A stretch of DNA of 36,404 nucleotides, taken from contig DJPR01000040.1 of assembly GCA_002438605.1 (NCBI GenBank), positions 121,780 through 158,183 of the forward strand, read 5' to 3'. The notes beneath the pieces are model-generated. The model saw only the letters and a list, made by a program, of their open reading frames with translations, made no database searches and had not been told where the DNA came from. Source of the stretch: Ruminococcus sp. UBA6407 (GTDB lineage: Bacteria > Bacillota > Clostridia > Oscillospirales > Ruminococcaceae). Of this stretch, positions 13,462 to 21,755 are shown piece by piece; within the stretch, counting starts at the first letter, position 1, and every line of letters begins with the position of its first letter. Both the position numbers and the translations under genes were made by a program.

Positions 13462-15858
13462 ATGAAGTATGGATATTTTGACTTAGCTAATAAGGAGTAT
13501 GTTATTACAAGACCGGATACTCCGGCACCTTGGGCAAATTATCTTGGTGACCCTGAGTATGGTGCTATGATTTCAAATAACGCCGCAGGCTACAGCTTTG
13601 TAAAGTCAGGTGCAAACGGACGTATATCAAGATTTCGTTTTAATTCGGATATGGATCTCCCAGGAAGATACATTTATATAAGAGATAATGAGCTTAATGA
13701 TTATTGGTCGGCTTCATGGCAGCCTGTAGGAAAGCCTCTGGATTCATATAAAAATGAATGCCGTCATGGTACTGCATATACTGTAATTACTTCTGAATAT
13801 GAGAAAATTAAGTCTGAAACAACATATTATGTTCCTTACGGAAAAACATATGAGGTTTGGCGTATTAAGGTTACAAATAACGACAGCAGGGACAGAAAAT
13901 TATCGCTTTTCGGTTTTGTTGAATTTACAAATGAGGATAATTATGAGCAGGATCAGGTTAATCTTCAGTATTCCCTCTTTATTTCTCGTACAAGCTTTGA
14001 GGGTAATAAGATAATTCAGCATCTTAATGAAAATGAGAATAAGGATAATACAGGCTCTAACCATAAGGAAAGATTTTTCGGCATGGTTGGTGCTGATGTT
14101 GCAGCATATAACGGAAGCCTAAGCAATTTTATAGGACCATACAGAACATTTGCAAATCCTATTGCCGTTGAAAGCGGAAAGTGTGACAATGTTCTCAACT
14201 ATAATTCAAATTCATGTGGTGCAATTCAGTCTGATATTGTGCTTAAAGCAGGAGAAACAACTGAACTTATTTATATAATGGGCAGAAGAAACTCCGTTGA
14301 GGCTGACGCTATATTAAATGAATATAAAAAAGCAGGCAGGGTTGACGAAGAAATTGCTCAGCTTAAAAACTACTGGCATGAAAAGCTTTCAAACTTCAGT
14401 GTTGAAACTCCTTCAGAAGAATTTAACAACATGATTAACGTATGGAACGCATATCAGTGCTTTATTACATTTATCTGGTCAAGAGCAGCGTCATTTATAT
14501 ACTGCGGACTCAGAAATGGCTATGGCTATCGTGATACAGTTCAGGATATTCAGGGTATTATTCATCTTGATCCTGAAATGGCAGCAGATAAAATCCGCTT
14601 TATGCTTTCAGCTCAGGTTGATAACGGCGGCGGACTTCCGCTTGTAAAGTTCAATCACAATGCAGGTCATGAAAATACTCCTGATGACCCTGAATATGTT
14701 AAGGAAACAGGTCATCCTTCATATCGTGCTGATGACGCTTTGTGGCTTTTCCCGACAATTGTAAAGTATATCGGTGAAAGCGGAAACAAGGATTTCCTTG
14801 ACGAAGTTATCGTTTATGCAAATGGCGGAGAGGATACCGTATATGAGCATCTCAAGAGAGCGATAAAGTTCTCAATGGAGCATATGGGCGACCACAATAT
14901 GCCGGCAGGACTTCATGCTGACTGGAATGACTGTCTGCGTCTTGGTGCAAAGGGAGAGTCAACATTTGTAGCATTTCAGCTTTTCTATGCAATGAATGTT
15001 ATAAGAGATATGGCAAAATCTAAGAATGATACTGATTATATCAAGTATATTGACGATGTTCAGGCAAAGCTTGCCGCATCACTTGAAAAGTGCTGGGACG
15101 AGGACAGATTTATCAGAGGCATTCGTGAGGACGGCGTTATTGTAGGTGCAAAAAAAGACCCTGAGGCTAATATGTGGCTCAATCCGCAGAGCTGGAGCGT
15201 TATTTCAGGTTTTGCATCTGACGAAAGAGCTGAAAAGGCTATGGGAAGTGTACATGAAATCCTTAATACACCTTATGGTGCAAAGCTGCTCGACCCACCT
15301 TACAGAGACCATTTCTTCAGCGGAGCATTAATGCATATATTTAATCCTGATACAAAGGAAAACGGCGGTATTTTCTCACAGTCACAGGGTTGGCTTATAC
15401 TTGCGGAGGCTCTTATGGGACATGGCAACAGAGCTTTTGAATATTTTATGGAAAGCTCACCTGCCGCAATGAATGAAAAGGCTGAAATCAGAGTTATGGA
15501 GCCTTATGTTCACGGTCAGTTTACAGAAAGCTCGGCATCTCCTTACGAGGGACGTTCTCATGTTCATTGGCTTACAGGTACAGCTTCAACTGTAATGGTA
15601 GGCTGTGTTGAGGGTATATGCGGAATGAGAACAAATGCTGAGGGTATCTGCATTAATCCTTCAATTCCGTCAGGCTGGGACGGCTTTAAGATTACTAAAA
15701 ATTTCAGAGGAAAGAAGCTTGTTATTAACTTTGATAACTCTGCACATGTTGAAAGCGGTGTAAAGGAAGTTGTATTGAACGGTGAAAAGCTTGCAGACAA
15801 CTTTATTTCTGCTGATAAGCTTGCTGATACAAATGAAATCAATGTAATTTTGGGATAA
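13462..15858 (+). CDS. GH94 disaccharide phosphorylase (cellobiose phosphorylase-like)
   Basis: A 798-aa cytoplasmic inverting phosphorylase. GH94 enzymes cleave beta-linked glucosides with phosphate, giving glucose 1-phosphate plus the shortened sugar and saving ATP; R. albus has such cellobiose and cellodextrin enzymes. Visible are the N-terminal beta-sandwich beginning MKYGYFDLANKEYVITRPDT, GYGYRDTVQDI, and the catalytic general acid Asp487 in ADWNDCL. ENGGIFSQSQGW, EPYVHGQF and the C-terminal strand FRGKKLVINF follow. The length matches cellobiose or chitobiose phosphorylases (about 800 aa) and is shorter than most cellodextrin phosphorylases. The N-terminus resembles chitobiose-type members as much as cellobiose ones, so the substrate is not decided; the cellulolytic setting favours cellobiose or cellodextrin. 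The ATG at 13462 has GGAG 7 nt upstream; an in-frame TTG at 13441 does not. Confidence 0.88.
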   Translation: MKYGYFDLANKEYVITRPDTPAPWANYLGDPEYGAMISNNAAGYSFVKSGANGRISRFRFNSDMDLPGRYIYIRDNELNDYWSASWQPVGKPLDSYKNECRHGTAYTVITSEYEKIKSETTYYVPYGKTYEVWRIKVTNNDSRDRKLSLFGFVEFTNEDNYEQDQVNLQYSLFISRTSFEGNKIIQHLNENENKDNTGSNHKERFFGMVGADVAAYNGSLSNFIGPYRTFANPIAVESGKCDNVLNYNSNSCGAIQSDIVLKAGETTELIYIMGRRNSVEADAILNEYKKAGRVDEEIAQLKNYWHEKLSNFSVETPSEEFNNMINVWNAYQCFITFIWSRAASFIYCGLRNGYGYRDTVQDIQGIIHLDPEMAADKIRFMLSAQVDNGGGLPLVKFNHNAGHENTPDDPEYVKETGHPSYRADDALWLFPTIVKYIGESGNKDFLDEVIVYANGGEDTVYEHLKRAIKFSMEHMGDHNMPAGLHADWNDCLRLGAKGESTFVAFQLFYAMNVIRDMAKSKNDTDYIKYIDDVQAKLAASLEKCWDEDRFIRGIREDGVIVGAKKDPEANMWLNPQSWSVISGFASDERAEKAMGSVHEILNTPYGAKLLDPPYRDHFFSGALMHIFNPDTKENGGIFSQSQGWLILAEALMGHGNRAFEYFMESSPAAMNEKAEIRVMEPYVHGQFTESSASPYEGRSHVHWLTGTASTVMVGCVEGICGMRTNAEGICINPSIPSGWDGFKITKNFRGKKLVINFDNSAHVESGVKEVVLNGEKLADNFISADKLADTNEINVILG

Positions 15859-15871
15859 GATTTTTATATTT

Positions 15872-15898
15872 GGCACTGCATTATAATTATGCGGTGCT
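15872..15898 (+). promoter_or_regulatory. Intercistronic hairpin between GH94 and the adaptor gene
   Basis: A 9-bp stem GCACTGCAT/ATGCGGTGC (one G-U pair) with a 7-nt loop TATAATT, starting 14 nt after the GH94 stop. There is no T-run, so read-through into the adaptor gene is likely. The stem resembles the ends of the family 1 palindromes and may be a worn copy. Confidence 0.45.
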
Positions 15899-15925
15899 GA
15901 ATAATTAAGGAGGAAAGATATTATT

Positions 15926-17245
15926 ATGAAGAAATTAATTTCAATGGCAACGGCCGCAGCAATTTTCCTTTCAAATACATTTATTCTTAATACTCAGAAA
16001 TTAACAGCAAATGCCGCAGTACCAAAACCTGTTCTCTCTCTTTCTTCGATATTAATTGATTGGGATACGCTGGATACTGACGGTGACGGCAAGGCTGAAA
16101 GCAATCTTGTTCAGGACATAGAATGTTCGGTTTCGGGAGCACAGAATCTTTGGGAGGTTTGCGGCATTCATATTGTAAATGATGACAGACTTTCACTTGT
16201 AAAAAATGAAATAACAAATAATCTGTTGTGGCAAAGCAGTGATGCAGTTTCATCAAATGCAATATCACTGGCAATTTGTAAAGAAAATACAGTATTCTTT
16301 ACTTCTTCAGCTGTTGCAACCGGTATGAAGTTTAATGACGGTACAACAAAATTTGGCGGTTCAGACGGCGTGATTATGACATATAGTGTGACAATTCCTG
16401 ATAATGTACAGCCGGGTGATGTTTATCCTATAACATTTAAATATGTTTCCACTCCTGCCGAAACAGAGGACAGCAGGGCTACTACTGACCTGTTTACAAA
16501 CAGAGAATATTGGTATAAAGCGGTTAATGAAAATGCTGAAATTGACGAAATGACAGAATATGCGATCAATAATTGGGTTAACGGATATATTAAAATAGGA
16601 GAAAAAAGAGCAACCACTACAGTTACAACGACGGCCACAACAGCAAAGCCTACTACAACAACAATCAAAACCACAACTACAACAGCAAAGCCTACTACAA
16701 CAACAATCAAAACCACAACTACAACAGCGAAACCTACTACAACAACAGTCAAAACCACAACTACAACAGCAAAACCTGCTACAACAACAGTTAAAACCAC
16801 AACTACAACAGCAATGCCTACTACAACAACAGTCAAAACTACAACTACAACAGCAAAGCTTACTACAACAACAGTCAAAACCACAAGTACAACGGAAAAG
16901 CTGACCACAACAACTGTCAAGCCTACAGCTACAACAACAAAGCTGACTACAACATTGAATACTACTACACAACCTCCTGTTACCACAACTAAAGCTACAG
17001 ACGTAAACAGAGGAGATATTGATGATAATGGTACAATTGACGCAATAGACGCTTCAGTTGCGTTGACTATTTATGCATTAAGGTCTACTAATGGTGATGT
17101 TTCAATGTATAGTGAAAAGCAGTTACAAGCTGCTGACACTGATAAAAACGGAACGGTGGACGCTATTGATGCATCGTATATTTTAAGCTATTATGCTTAT
17201 ATTTCTACAGGCGGTAAAAAGAACTTTGATGATTTTATGAAGTAA
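15926..17245 (+). CDS. ScaC-like adaptor scaffoldin: cohesin - Thr-rich linker - dockerin
   Basis: A 439-aa secreted protein. It has a signal peptide of about 31 residues (ending TANAA), a globular domain (about 34-225), a Thr/Lys/Pro linker (about 228-360) and a C-terminal dockerin (about 365-430) with two calcium loops (DIDDNGTIDAIDAS, DTDKNGTVDAIDAS). The globular domain fits a divergent ruminococcal cohesin: VSGAQNLWEVCGIHI, a DGVIMTYSVTIPDNVQPGDVYPITF segment (positions about 150-175) and the closing NGYIKIG strand. This architecture matches R. flavefaciens ScaC, an adaptor that binds one enzyme class with its cohesin and plugs into the main scaffoldin with its dockerin. The cohesin call is by pattern and less certain than the dockerin. 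AAGGAGG lies 11 nt before the ATG, and the gene follows GH94 by 67 nt. Confidence 0.75.
   Translation: MKKLISMATAAAIFLSNTFILNTQKLTANAAVPKPVLSLSSILIDWDTLDTDGDGKAESNLVQDIECSVSGAQNLWEVCGIHIVNDDRLSLVKNEITNNLLWQSSDAVSSNAISLAICKENTVFFTSSAVATGMKFNDGTTKFGGSDGVIMTYSVTIPDNVQPGDVYPITFKYVSTPAETEDSRATTDLFTNREYWYKAVNENAEIDEMTEYAINNWVNGYIKIGEKRATTTVTTTATTAKPTTTTIKTTTTTAKPTTTTIKTTTTTAKPTTTTVKTTTTTAKPATTTVKTTTTTAMPTTTTVKTTTTTAKLTTTTVKTTSTTEKLTTTTVKPTATTTKLTTTLNTTTQPPVTTTKATDVNRGDIDDNGTIDAIDASVALTIYALRSTNGDVSMYSEKQLQAADTDKNGTVDAIDASYILSYYAYISTGGKKNFDDFMK
16637..16951 (+). repeat. 42-bp tandem repeat encoding the Thr-rich linker
   Basis: About seven and a half units of 42 bp (starts at 16637, 16679, 16721, 16763, 16805, 16847, 16889, 16931) encode a 14-residue unit TTAKPTTTTVKTTT. 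Early units are nearly identical at DNA level and later ones drift. In-frame unit gain or loss would vary linker length between strains. Confidence 0.9.
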
Positions 17246-17315
17246 GGCAACACCACACAAAGATTGCAAGTTTATGACGTGCAAAGTCTTTTGATGTGCT
17301 TTGTGCGGTATTGCC
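17246..17315. repeat. Palindromic repeat, family 1, copy E
   Basis: A 70-bp near-perfect inverted repeat with ends GGCAACACCACACAAAG and, on the other strand, GGCAATACCGCACAAAG. It begins immediately after the TAA of the adaptor gene (17243-17245). Its core CAAAGTCTTTTG-ATGTG is shared in inverse orientation with copy B. Confidence 0.8.
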
Positions 17316-17361
17316 GTAAGAACTTGCAGTATTACCTTTAAAATTTAAGTTCTGAAAAATG

Positions 17362-17395
17362 AAAGGAACATTCTATCCGAATGTTCCTTTTTTGT
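17362..17395. terminator. Bidirectional terminator, adaptor gene / DUF4097 operon
   Basis: A perfect 12-bp stem AAAGGAACATTC/GAATGTTCCTTT with a 5-nt loop and T-run on the plus strand; the left flank GAAAAATG gives a weaker T-run on the minus strand. It separates two convergent transcripts. Confidence 0.85.
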
Positions 17396-17411
17396 AACCA
17401 TAAGGTTATTA

Positions 17412-18242
17412 TCATTTTATTGTAATGTTGATTTCTCCAAATGAGTTTGATGAATCAATTTCAACATTTCCGTTTGAAGACGTATTTCCGCTGATATTGA
17501 TTTCACCAAAACAGTTATCCTTGCTTAATTTATAATTTTCACCGTAAAGATTCAGGCTCGTTTCGCCAAAGGAACTATCAATGCTGCATGATTTGGATAT
17601 TTCCGCATTATTAAGCTTAAAATCACCAAAGCTTGTGTCGATGTCCAGTTTTTCAAATGTTGAATTGCTCATATTGAGATTGCATTCTCCAAATGAACAG
17701 TCAGCATCAATACTTTTTGTTACATCAAAATTGCTGAATGATACACTTGAAAATGATGTGTCAATACCTGCTTTTTCACAGCTTAAATCATTAATATCAA
17801 TGTCTGCAAATGCTGTGTCACATGTAAATTCATCATAAACCTTTTTCGGAAGATAAAGAGTGTATTTACCGCATGTATTGTTGTTAAAACAAAATGAAAA
17901 GTTGGAGGTGCTGAAATTAATATCAGTCGGAGGAAATGATTTAGAAACCTTTTTCTCAGTATCTATATTCAGAACACCGTTTTTTTCTGTAAGGTGAAGT
18001 GCGGTATTGTCGCTGACGTTTTCTGCTGTAAGGCGGTATGTATCACCCTGCTTAACGTTGAAGTCGGTATGATATGCACTGATATATATTGAGTGAATTT
18101 CCTTATCGTCAGGAAGAACCTCCTCATAGGAGATAATATCGCTTGTATATCCGCCTGTTGCTCTTAAAACGATATATCCTGCTATTACAAGGATAATGCC
18201 GAGAATAATTCCGACAATGCAAAGTCTGATTGTTTTTTTCAT
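17412..18242 (-). CDS. DUF4097 beta-strand repeat membrane protein
   Basis: A 276-aa protein with one N-terminal membrane helix (about 5-28) and a long extracellular region of short alternating strands. These carry repeated CSFGE / TSFGD / SSFGE / NSFGEINI turns, typical of DUF4097 (adhesin-like, right-handed beta-helix) proteins. Such proteins are the last genes of PadR-HAAS operons and of LiaFSR-like envelope-stress systems in Firmicutes. The ATG at 18242 is preceded by AAGGAGG with 7-nt spacing and lies 2 nt from the stop of the upstream gene; a longer reading frame upstream is only an overlap with that gene. A role in envelope stress is inferred from context; no enzymatic motif is visible. 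Confidence 0.82.
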   Translation of the reverse strand: MKKTIRLCIVGIILGIILVIAGYIVLRATGGYTSDIISYEEVLPDDKEIHSIYISAYHTDFNVKQGDTYRLTAENVSDNTALHLTEKNGVLNIDTEKKVSKSFPPTDINFSTSNFSFCFNNNTCGKYTLYLPKKVYDEFTCDTAFADIDINDLSCEKAGIDTSFSSVSFSNFDVTKSIDADCSFGECNLNMSNSTFEKLDIDTSFGDFKLNNAEISKSCSIDSSFGETSLNLYGENYKLSKDNCFGEINISGNTSSNGNVEIDSSNSFGEINITIK

Positions 18243-18244
18243 CG

Positions 18245-18889
18245 TTAAGCCTCCTTTTTGCCGAACAGATTTTGATAAAGCTGTCCTATAAGACCGCCGA
18301 GCCATTTAAAAAATCTGATTACAAGCTTGAATAAAGGACCTATGCACAGCACAAATATTGAACTTACAATCAATCCTACTCCTAAAAATATGAGTCCTGC
18401 ACCGGGAGAACTGAACAGCAGCACAATGCCGCTTACAATACAGCTTACACCTACTACGGCAAGTGAGAATACAGTTGCAATCAAAGCAACTGCCAGACCG
18501 AAAAGTGTACCGAAAAGACCTGCAACAATTCCTATCCACAGCGGAAAAGTAAGTATAAGTATCAAAATTATGAGAATGGTATTAGTCTTGTTTTTCTTGA
18601 CTTCCTTTTGCGGTTCTTTTTCCTTGAAATCAAAAGCATCAGGCATCTGTACCCCTTGAGATGTTGATTTTTCTTTTGGTTCTTTTTTGACCGATACAAT
18701 TCCGCTTTCTCTGATTATATTATCCGCAAGCTCCTCAGGAGAACCAAGTTTGTGGATAAGCTCCTGTTCATTTTCACTGCCTGCATCTTCAAAAAGCTCC
18801 TTGTAATATTCAAGTGCGGCATTTTTTTCTTCATCGGAAAGTTCCTCAAGACATTTGGAAAGTTTGTTTATATAATCAAATTTATCCAT
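18245..18889 (-). CDS. DUF1700/HAAS domain membrane protein
   Basis: A 214-aa protein. Residues 1-65 form the all-helical HAAS/DUF1700 domain (FDYINKLSKCLEELSDEEKN, EYYKELFEDA, LGSPEELADNII). A charged linker (about 66-100) leads to four or so strongly hydrophobic helices (about 103-205). These proteins are almost always encoded beside PadR-like regulators; they are thought to relay a membrane signal to the regulator, but the mechanism is not settled. The start overlaps the end of the padR gene by 8 bp, and the stop is 2 nt before the DUF4097 gene, so the three are one translationally coupled operon. Confidence 0.88.
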   Translation of the reverse strand: MDKFDYINKLSKCLEELSDEEKNAALEYYKELFEDAGSENEQELIHKLGSPEELADNIIRESGIVSVKKEPKEKSTSQGVQMPDAFDFKEKEPQKEVKKNKTNTILIILILILTFPLWIGIVAGLFGTLFGLAVALIATVFSLAVVGVSCIVSGIVLLFSSPGAGLIFLGVGLIVSSIFVLCIGPLFKLVIRFFKWLGGLIGQLYQNLFGKKEA

Positions 18890-19205
18890 TTATAACCCCT
18901 CCGTTTATCAGTATTTTTTCAATGTTGTTTCTGTATATCTGCCAGTCATTTCTGTAATCTGTCAGAGCATTTTTACCCTGATCGGTTATTTTGTAATATC
19001 TGCGGTTTCGTCCCTGATATGCTTTATCGTAGGTATCGAGCATACCACCCTTTTGAAGCCGCCTTAATACAGGGTACAGTGTGGATTCCGAAACGGATAC
19101 AGCATCACATAATTCTTGTGTTATCTTGTACCCGTATGTTTCTTCATTTGCAACAACTGCGAGAACCATGGCATCAAGCAGTGCTGCACTTACAGGAAAA
19201 CTCAT
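18882..19205 (-). CDS. PadR family transcriptional regulator
   Basis: A 107-aa winged-helix repressor of the PadR family: LLDAMVLAVVANEETYGYKITQEL (helices 1-2), VSVSESTLYPVLRRLQKGGML (recognition helix, about 37-57), the wing YDKAYQGRNRRYYKITDQGK, and a short C-terminal helix for dimerisation. The ATG at 19205 has GGAGG 5 nt upstream; the longer in-frame start at 19217 overlaps that site. It heads the operon with the DUF1700 and DUF4097 genes. A perfect 12-bp inverted repeat covers its promoter, so autorepression relieved by a membrane or small-molecule signal is likely. The inducer cannot be told from sequence. Confidence 0.92.
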   Translation of the reverse strand: MSFPVSAALLDAMVLAVVANEETYGYKITQELCDAVSVSESTLYPVLRRLQKGGMLDTYDKAYQGRNRRYYKITDQGKNALTDYRNDWQIYRNNIEKILINGGVING

Positions 19206-19270
19206 ATTTACCTCCATTCTGATTTTGCACAGCTTTTTGTTCTGTACAGATTCATTATATTTATTCTCTG

Positions 19271-19305
19271 TATGATATTATACACGCTATAATATCATAT
19301 GTCAA
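19271..19305 (-). promoter_or_regulatory. padR operon promoter with palindromic operator
   Basis: On the minus strand TTGACA (complement of 19300-19305), 17 nt, TATAAT (complement of 19277-19282): consensus boxes at ideal spacing. A perfect inverted repeat TATGATATTATA-N5-TATAATATCATA (19271-19299) covers the whole spacer and the -10, so a bound dimer would block polymerase. The leader is about 65 nt. Confidence 0.85.
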
Positions 19306-19462
19306 GTACATATTATAAATTCTATGAATATTTTTTATTTTATCTGCATATAATGAAATACAACAGTATTAGAATTCATTTTTTAGGCGATATTGCACAA
19401 AGTCATCATACATGATTTGTAAATAAGCTTTGATACGGATTCTTAATAATCAGGAGGCATTT

Positions 19463-21292
19463 ATGTGCGGAATTGCAGGAGCAATCAGTTTTGTTGATGA
19501 TATGCGTGAAGAAATGAAAATATGTGAGAATATGCAAAAGGCATTGCTGAGACGAGGCCCTGACCAGCGTGGAATTGTGCTTACAGAAAATGCAGCGTTA
19601 ATTCATACACGCCTTGCTGTAATTGACATTCAGAACGGTCGTCAGCCTATGAAGTTCACCCTTGGAGAGTATACATATATAATAGTATACAACGGAGAAA
19701 TTTATAATACGGCTGAGGTCAGAAAGCAGTTGGAGGAGGATTTTGAATTTGAAACTGCGTCTGATACAGAAGTTGTTTTAAAATCATTCGTTAAATGGGG
19801 TGCTGAGTGTGTTGATAAACTGAATGGCATTTTTGCTTTTGTTATCTGGGATGAGCATGAACAGCGGTTATTTATGGCTCGTGACAGAATAGGTGTTAAA
19901 CCGTTTTTTTATTGGCAGAACCATAAAAAGTTTATATTTGCATCTGAAATAACCGCACTTCTTGAACATCCTGATATACCGCATGTAATAGACGAGCATT
20001 CAGCAGCAGAGCTGATATTAATGGCGCCGGGACGTACTCCGGGCTGCGGTGTAGTCAAGGATGTATGTGAAGTAAAACCGGGCTGGTGCGGATTTTACTC
20101 TAAAGACGGACTGAAGCTTTGGGAATATTGGCGGTTAAGGGCATACGAGCTTAATCAGAGCTTTGAAGAAACTGCGGAAACAGTCAGGGAGCTTGTAATC
20201 GACTCCATAAAAAGACAGCTTGTTTCAGATGTTCCTGTATGCACGTTTTTGTCGGGCGGACTTGATTCGAGTCTTATTTCTTCTGTTGCGTGCTCGGAAA
20301 TGAAAAAGCAGGGCAAAATATTGGATACATTTTCTGTTGATTATCGTGACAATGACAAGTATTTTCAGAAAAGCCACTTTCAGCCGAACAGCGATCCTGA
20401 ATATATAAAATGCATGGCTGATTATCTTGGTACAAATCATCATTGGGTAATTGTGGATACACCTGAGCTTGTTGACGCATTGACAGATGCTGTTGATGCA
20501 AGAGGACTTCCCGGAATGGTTGATGTTGATGCATCATTGCTGTTATTCTGCAAGGAAATAAAGAAATATGGGACAGTTGCTTTGTCTGGGGAATGTGCTG
20601 ATGAGCTTTTTGGCGGCTATCCATGGTATCGTGATAAAGATATTCGCATGACTGACGGTTTCCCATGGGCACAAAGCACGGAATACAGGAGCAATTTTTT
20701 GTGTGATGAATACCGAAACAGGATAAATCCGCAGGAATATGTATATTCTGCTTATCGAAAAACTGCTGACTATGCAATGAAACTGGAAAGTGATGATTCT
20801 GTAAATTACCGCATGCGTGAAATGACTCAGCTTAATTTTCACTGGTTTATGCAGACTCTCCTTGACCGAAAAGACAGAATGAGCATGTACAGCGGACTTG
20901 AGGTAAGAGTTCCGTTTTGTGACTACAGGATAGCAGAATATCTTTATAATGTTAAGTGGGAATACAAAGACTATGAAGGACGTGAAAAGGGGCTTCTTCG
21001 TGAGGCGATGAAGGATTGGCTGCCTGAAAAGGTACTTCACAGAAAGAAAAGTCCGTATCCGAAAACCCATAACCCTAATTTCCTTAAAGCTGTTACTGAA
21101 AGACTGAATGAAATAATATCTCAAAAAGACTGCGTTCTTACTCAGCTTGTTAAAAAGGAGGAGCTTGAACGGCTTTTGCGTCATGAAGATAAAGTTCAAT
21201 GGTATGGACAGCTTATGAATCTTCCTCAGACAATAGCGTTCTTTATTCAGTTAGATTACTGGCTTAAAAAATTTAACATTGAAATGAAATAA
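19463..21292 (+). CDS. asnB: Asparagine synthase (glutamine-hydrolysing)
   Basis: A 609-aa class II glutamine amidotransferase that makes asparagine from aspartate, glutamine and ATP. The N-terminal Ntn glutaminase domain begins MCGIAGAIS, with Cys2 as nucleophile, and shows RRGPDQRG, HTRLAVID, YNGEIYN and SDTE. The synthetase domain has the ATP pyrophosphatase loop SGGLDSS at residues 264-270, ALSGECADELFGGY, and the RVPFCDYRIAEYLYNV and RKKSPYPKTHNP motifs. The ATG at 19463 is set by CAGGAGG 5 nt upstream and by the need for Cys2; the frame stays open further upstream but those starts would bury the Cys. The gene is transcribed divergently from the padR operon; its own promoter is not clear, with only a TATAAT at 19349-19354 lacking a good -35. 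A half-copy of palindromic family 1 lies at 19386-19402. Confidence 0.95.
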   Translation: MCGIAGAISFVDDMREEMKICENMQKALLRRGPDQRGIVLTENAALIHTRLAVIDIQNGRQPMKFTLGEYTYIIVYNGEIYNTAEVRKQLEEDFEFETASDTEVVLKSFVKWGAECVDKLNGIFAFVIWDEHEQRLFMARDRIGVKPFFYWQNHKKFIFASEITALLEHPDIPHVIDEHSAAELILMAPGRTPGCGVVKDVCEVKPGWCGFYSKDGLKLWEYWRLRAYELNQSFEETAETVRELVIDSIKRQLVSDVPVCTFLSGGLDSSLISSVACSEMKKQGKILDTFSVDYRDNDKYFQKSHFQPNSDPEYIKCMADYLGTNHHWVIVDTPELVDALTDAVDARGLPGMVDVDASLLLFCKEIKKYGTVALSGECADELFGGYPWYRDKDIRMTDGFPWAQSTEYRSNFLCDEYRNRINPQEYVYSAYRKTADYAMKLESDDSVNYRMREMTQLNFHWFMQTLLDRKDRMSMYSGLEVRVPFCDYRIAEYLYNVKWEYKDYEGREKGLLREAMKDWLPEKVLHRKKSPYPKTHNPNFLKAVTERLNEIISQKDCVLTQLVKKEELERLLRHEDKVQWYGQLMNLPQTIAFFIQLDYWLKKFNIEMK

Positions 21293-21302
21293 AAAATTTT
21301 TC

Positions 21303-21333
21303 AACGCAGGGAATTTTCTCTGCGTTATTTTTT
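21303..21333 (+). terminator. Terminator of asnB
   Basis: Stem AACGCAG/CTGCGTT (21303-21309 with 21320-21326), inner loop, then A and seven T. Confidence 0.85.
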
Positions 21334-21453
21334 AAAAAATATAAAGGAGTAAAAGTTCTTTTTGGAAACGTCAGTCTTTTTTGACCTTAATGTTAAGTTA
21401 ATTGCACGTATTGACTAAAATATAAAAAAAGTTAAGAAATAAGATGATTTGTG

Positions 21454-21482
21454 TTGCTTTTTTCTGTTGAACATGATATAAT
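21454..21482 (+). promoter_or_regulatory. Distal promoter of the pilus operon
   Basis: TTGCTT at 21454-21459, 17 nt, TATAAT at 21477-21482 with TGA before it. It would give a 267-nt AT-rich leader in which I see no clear structured RNA or coding sequence. Confidence 0.5.
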
Positions 21483-21659
21483 ATTTGTATAAGTTTAACA
21501 ATGACATGGGCGTGGCATAAAATCATGATGTTTCAGACAATTAAATATACTTTGCAATAATTTTAATAATTAAAAATTGTATTTTTGTTGATATTACATC
21601 TAGTATATTAATTAGTAAATATTAATAAAAATGGAGTTATTATTTATGTAAAAAGGCAA

Positions 21660-21688
21660 TTGAAAATTAGCTTTTAAAATGTTATAAT
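21660..21688 (+). promoter_or_regulatory. Proximal promoter of the pilus operon
   Basis: TTGAAA at 21660-21665, 17 nt, TATAAT at 21683-21688 with TGT extension. Start near 21695, leader about 60 nt to pilC. Confidence 0.7.
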
Positions 21689-21755
21689 TGTTATCATTAG
21701 AGAAATGTGTCTAAATGCTTTGTCTATTGGGTTAATTATTATTGGAGGTGGTTAA

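Noticed and set aside
15882..15887. TATAAT before the adaptor gene as a promoter
   Set aside because: It is in a hairpin loop and has no -35 box at a suitable distance.
16361..16986. Long Cys-rich and Val-rich open frames on the minus strand
   Set aside because: They are the reverse frames of the Thr-rich tandem repeat (ACA/ACT codons) and have no ribosome site or independent promoter.
20274..21199. Minus-strand frames of 167 and 218 codons
   Set aside because: They are antisense shadows of asnB, which is intact with all family motifs.
21489..21755. Possible c-di-GMP riboswitch before pilC (also checked before both pilins and the GH5 gene)
   Set aside because: I found neither the class I conserved core nor a class II pseudoknot pattern; the pilC leader is plain AT-rich sequence.
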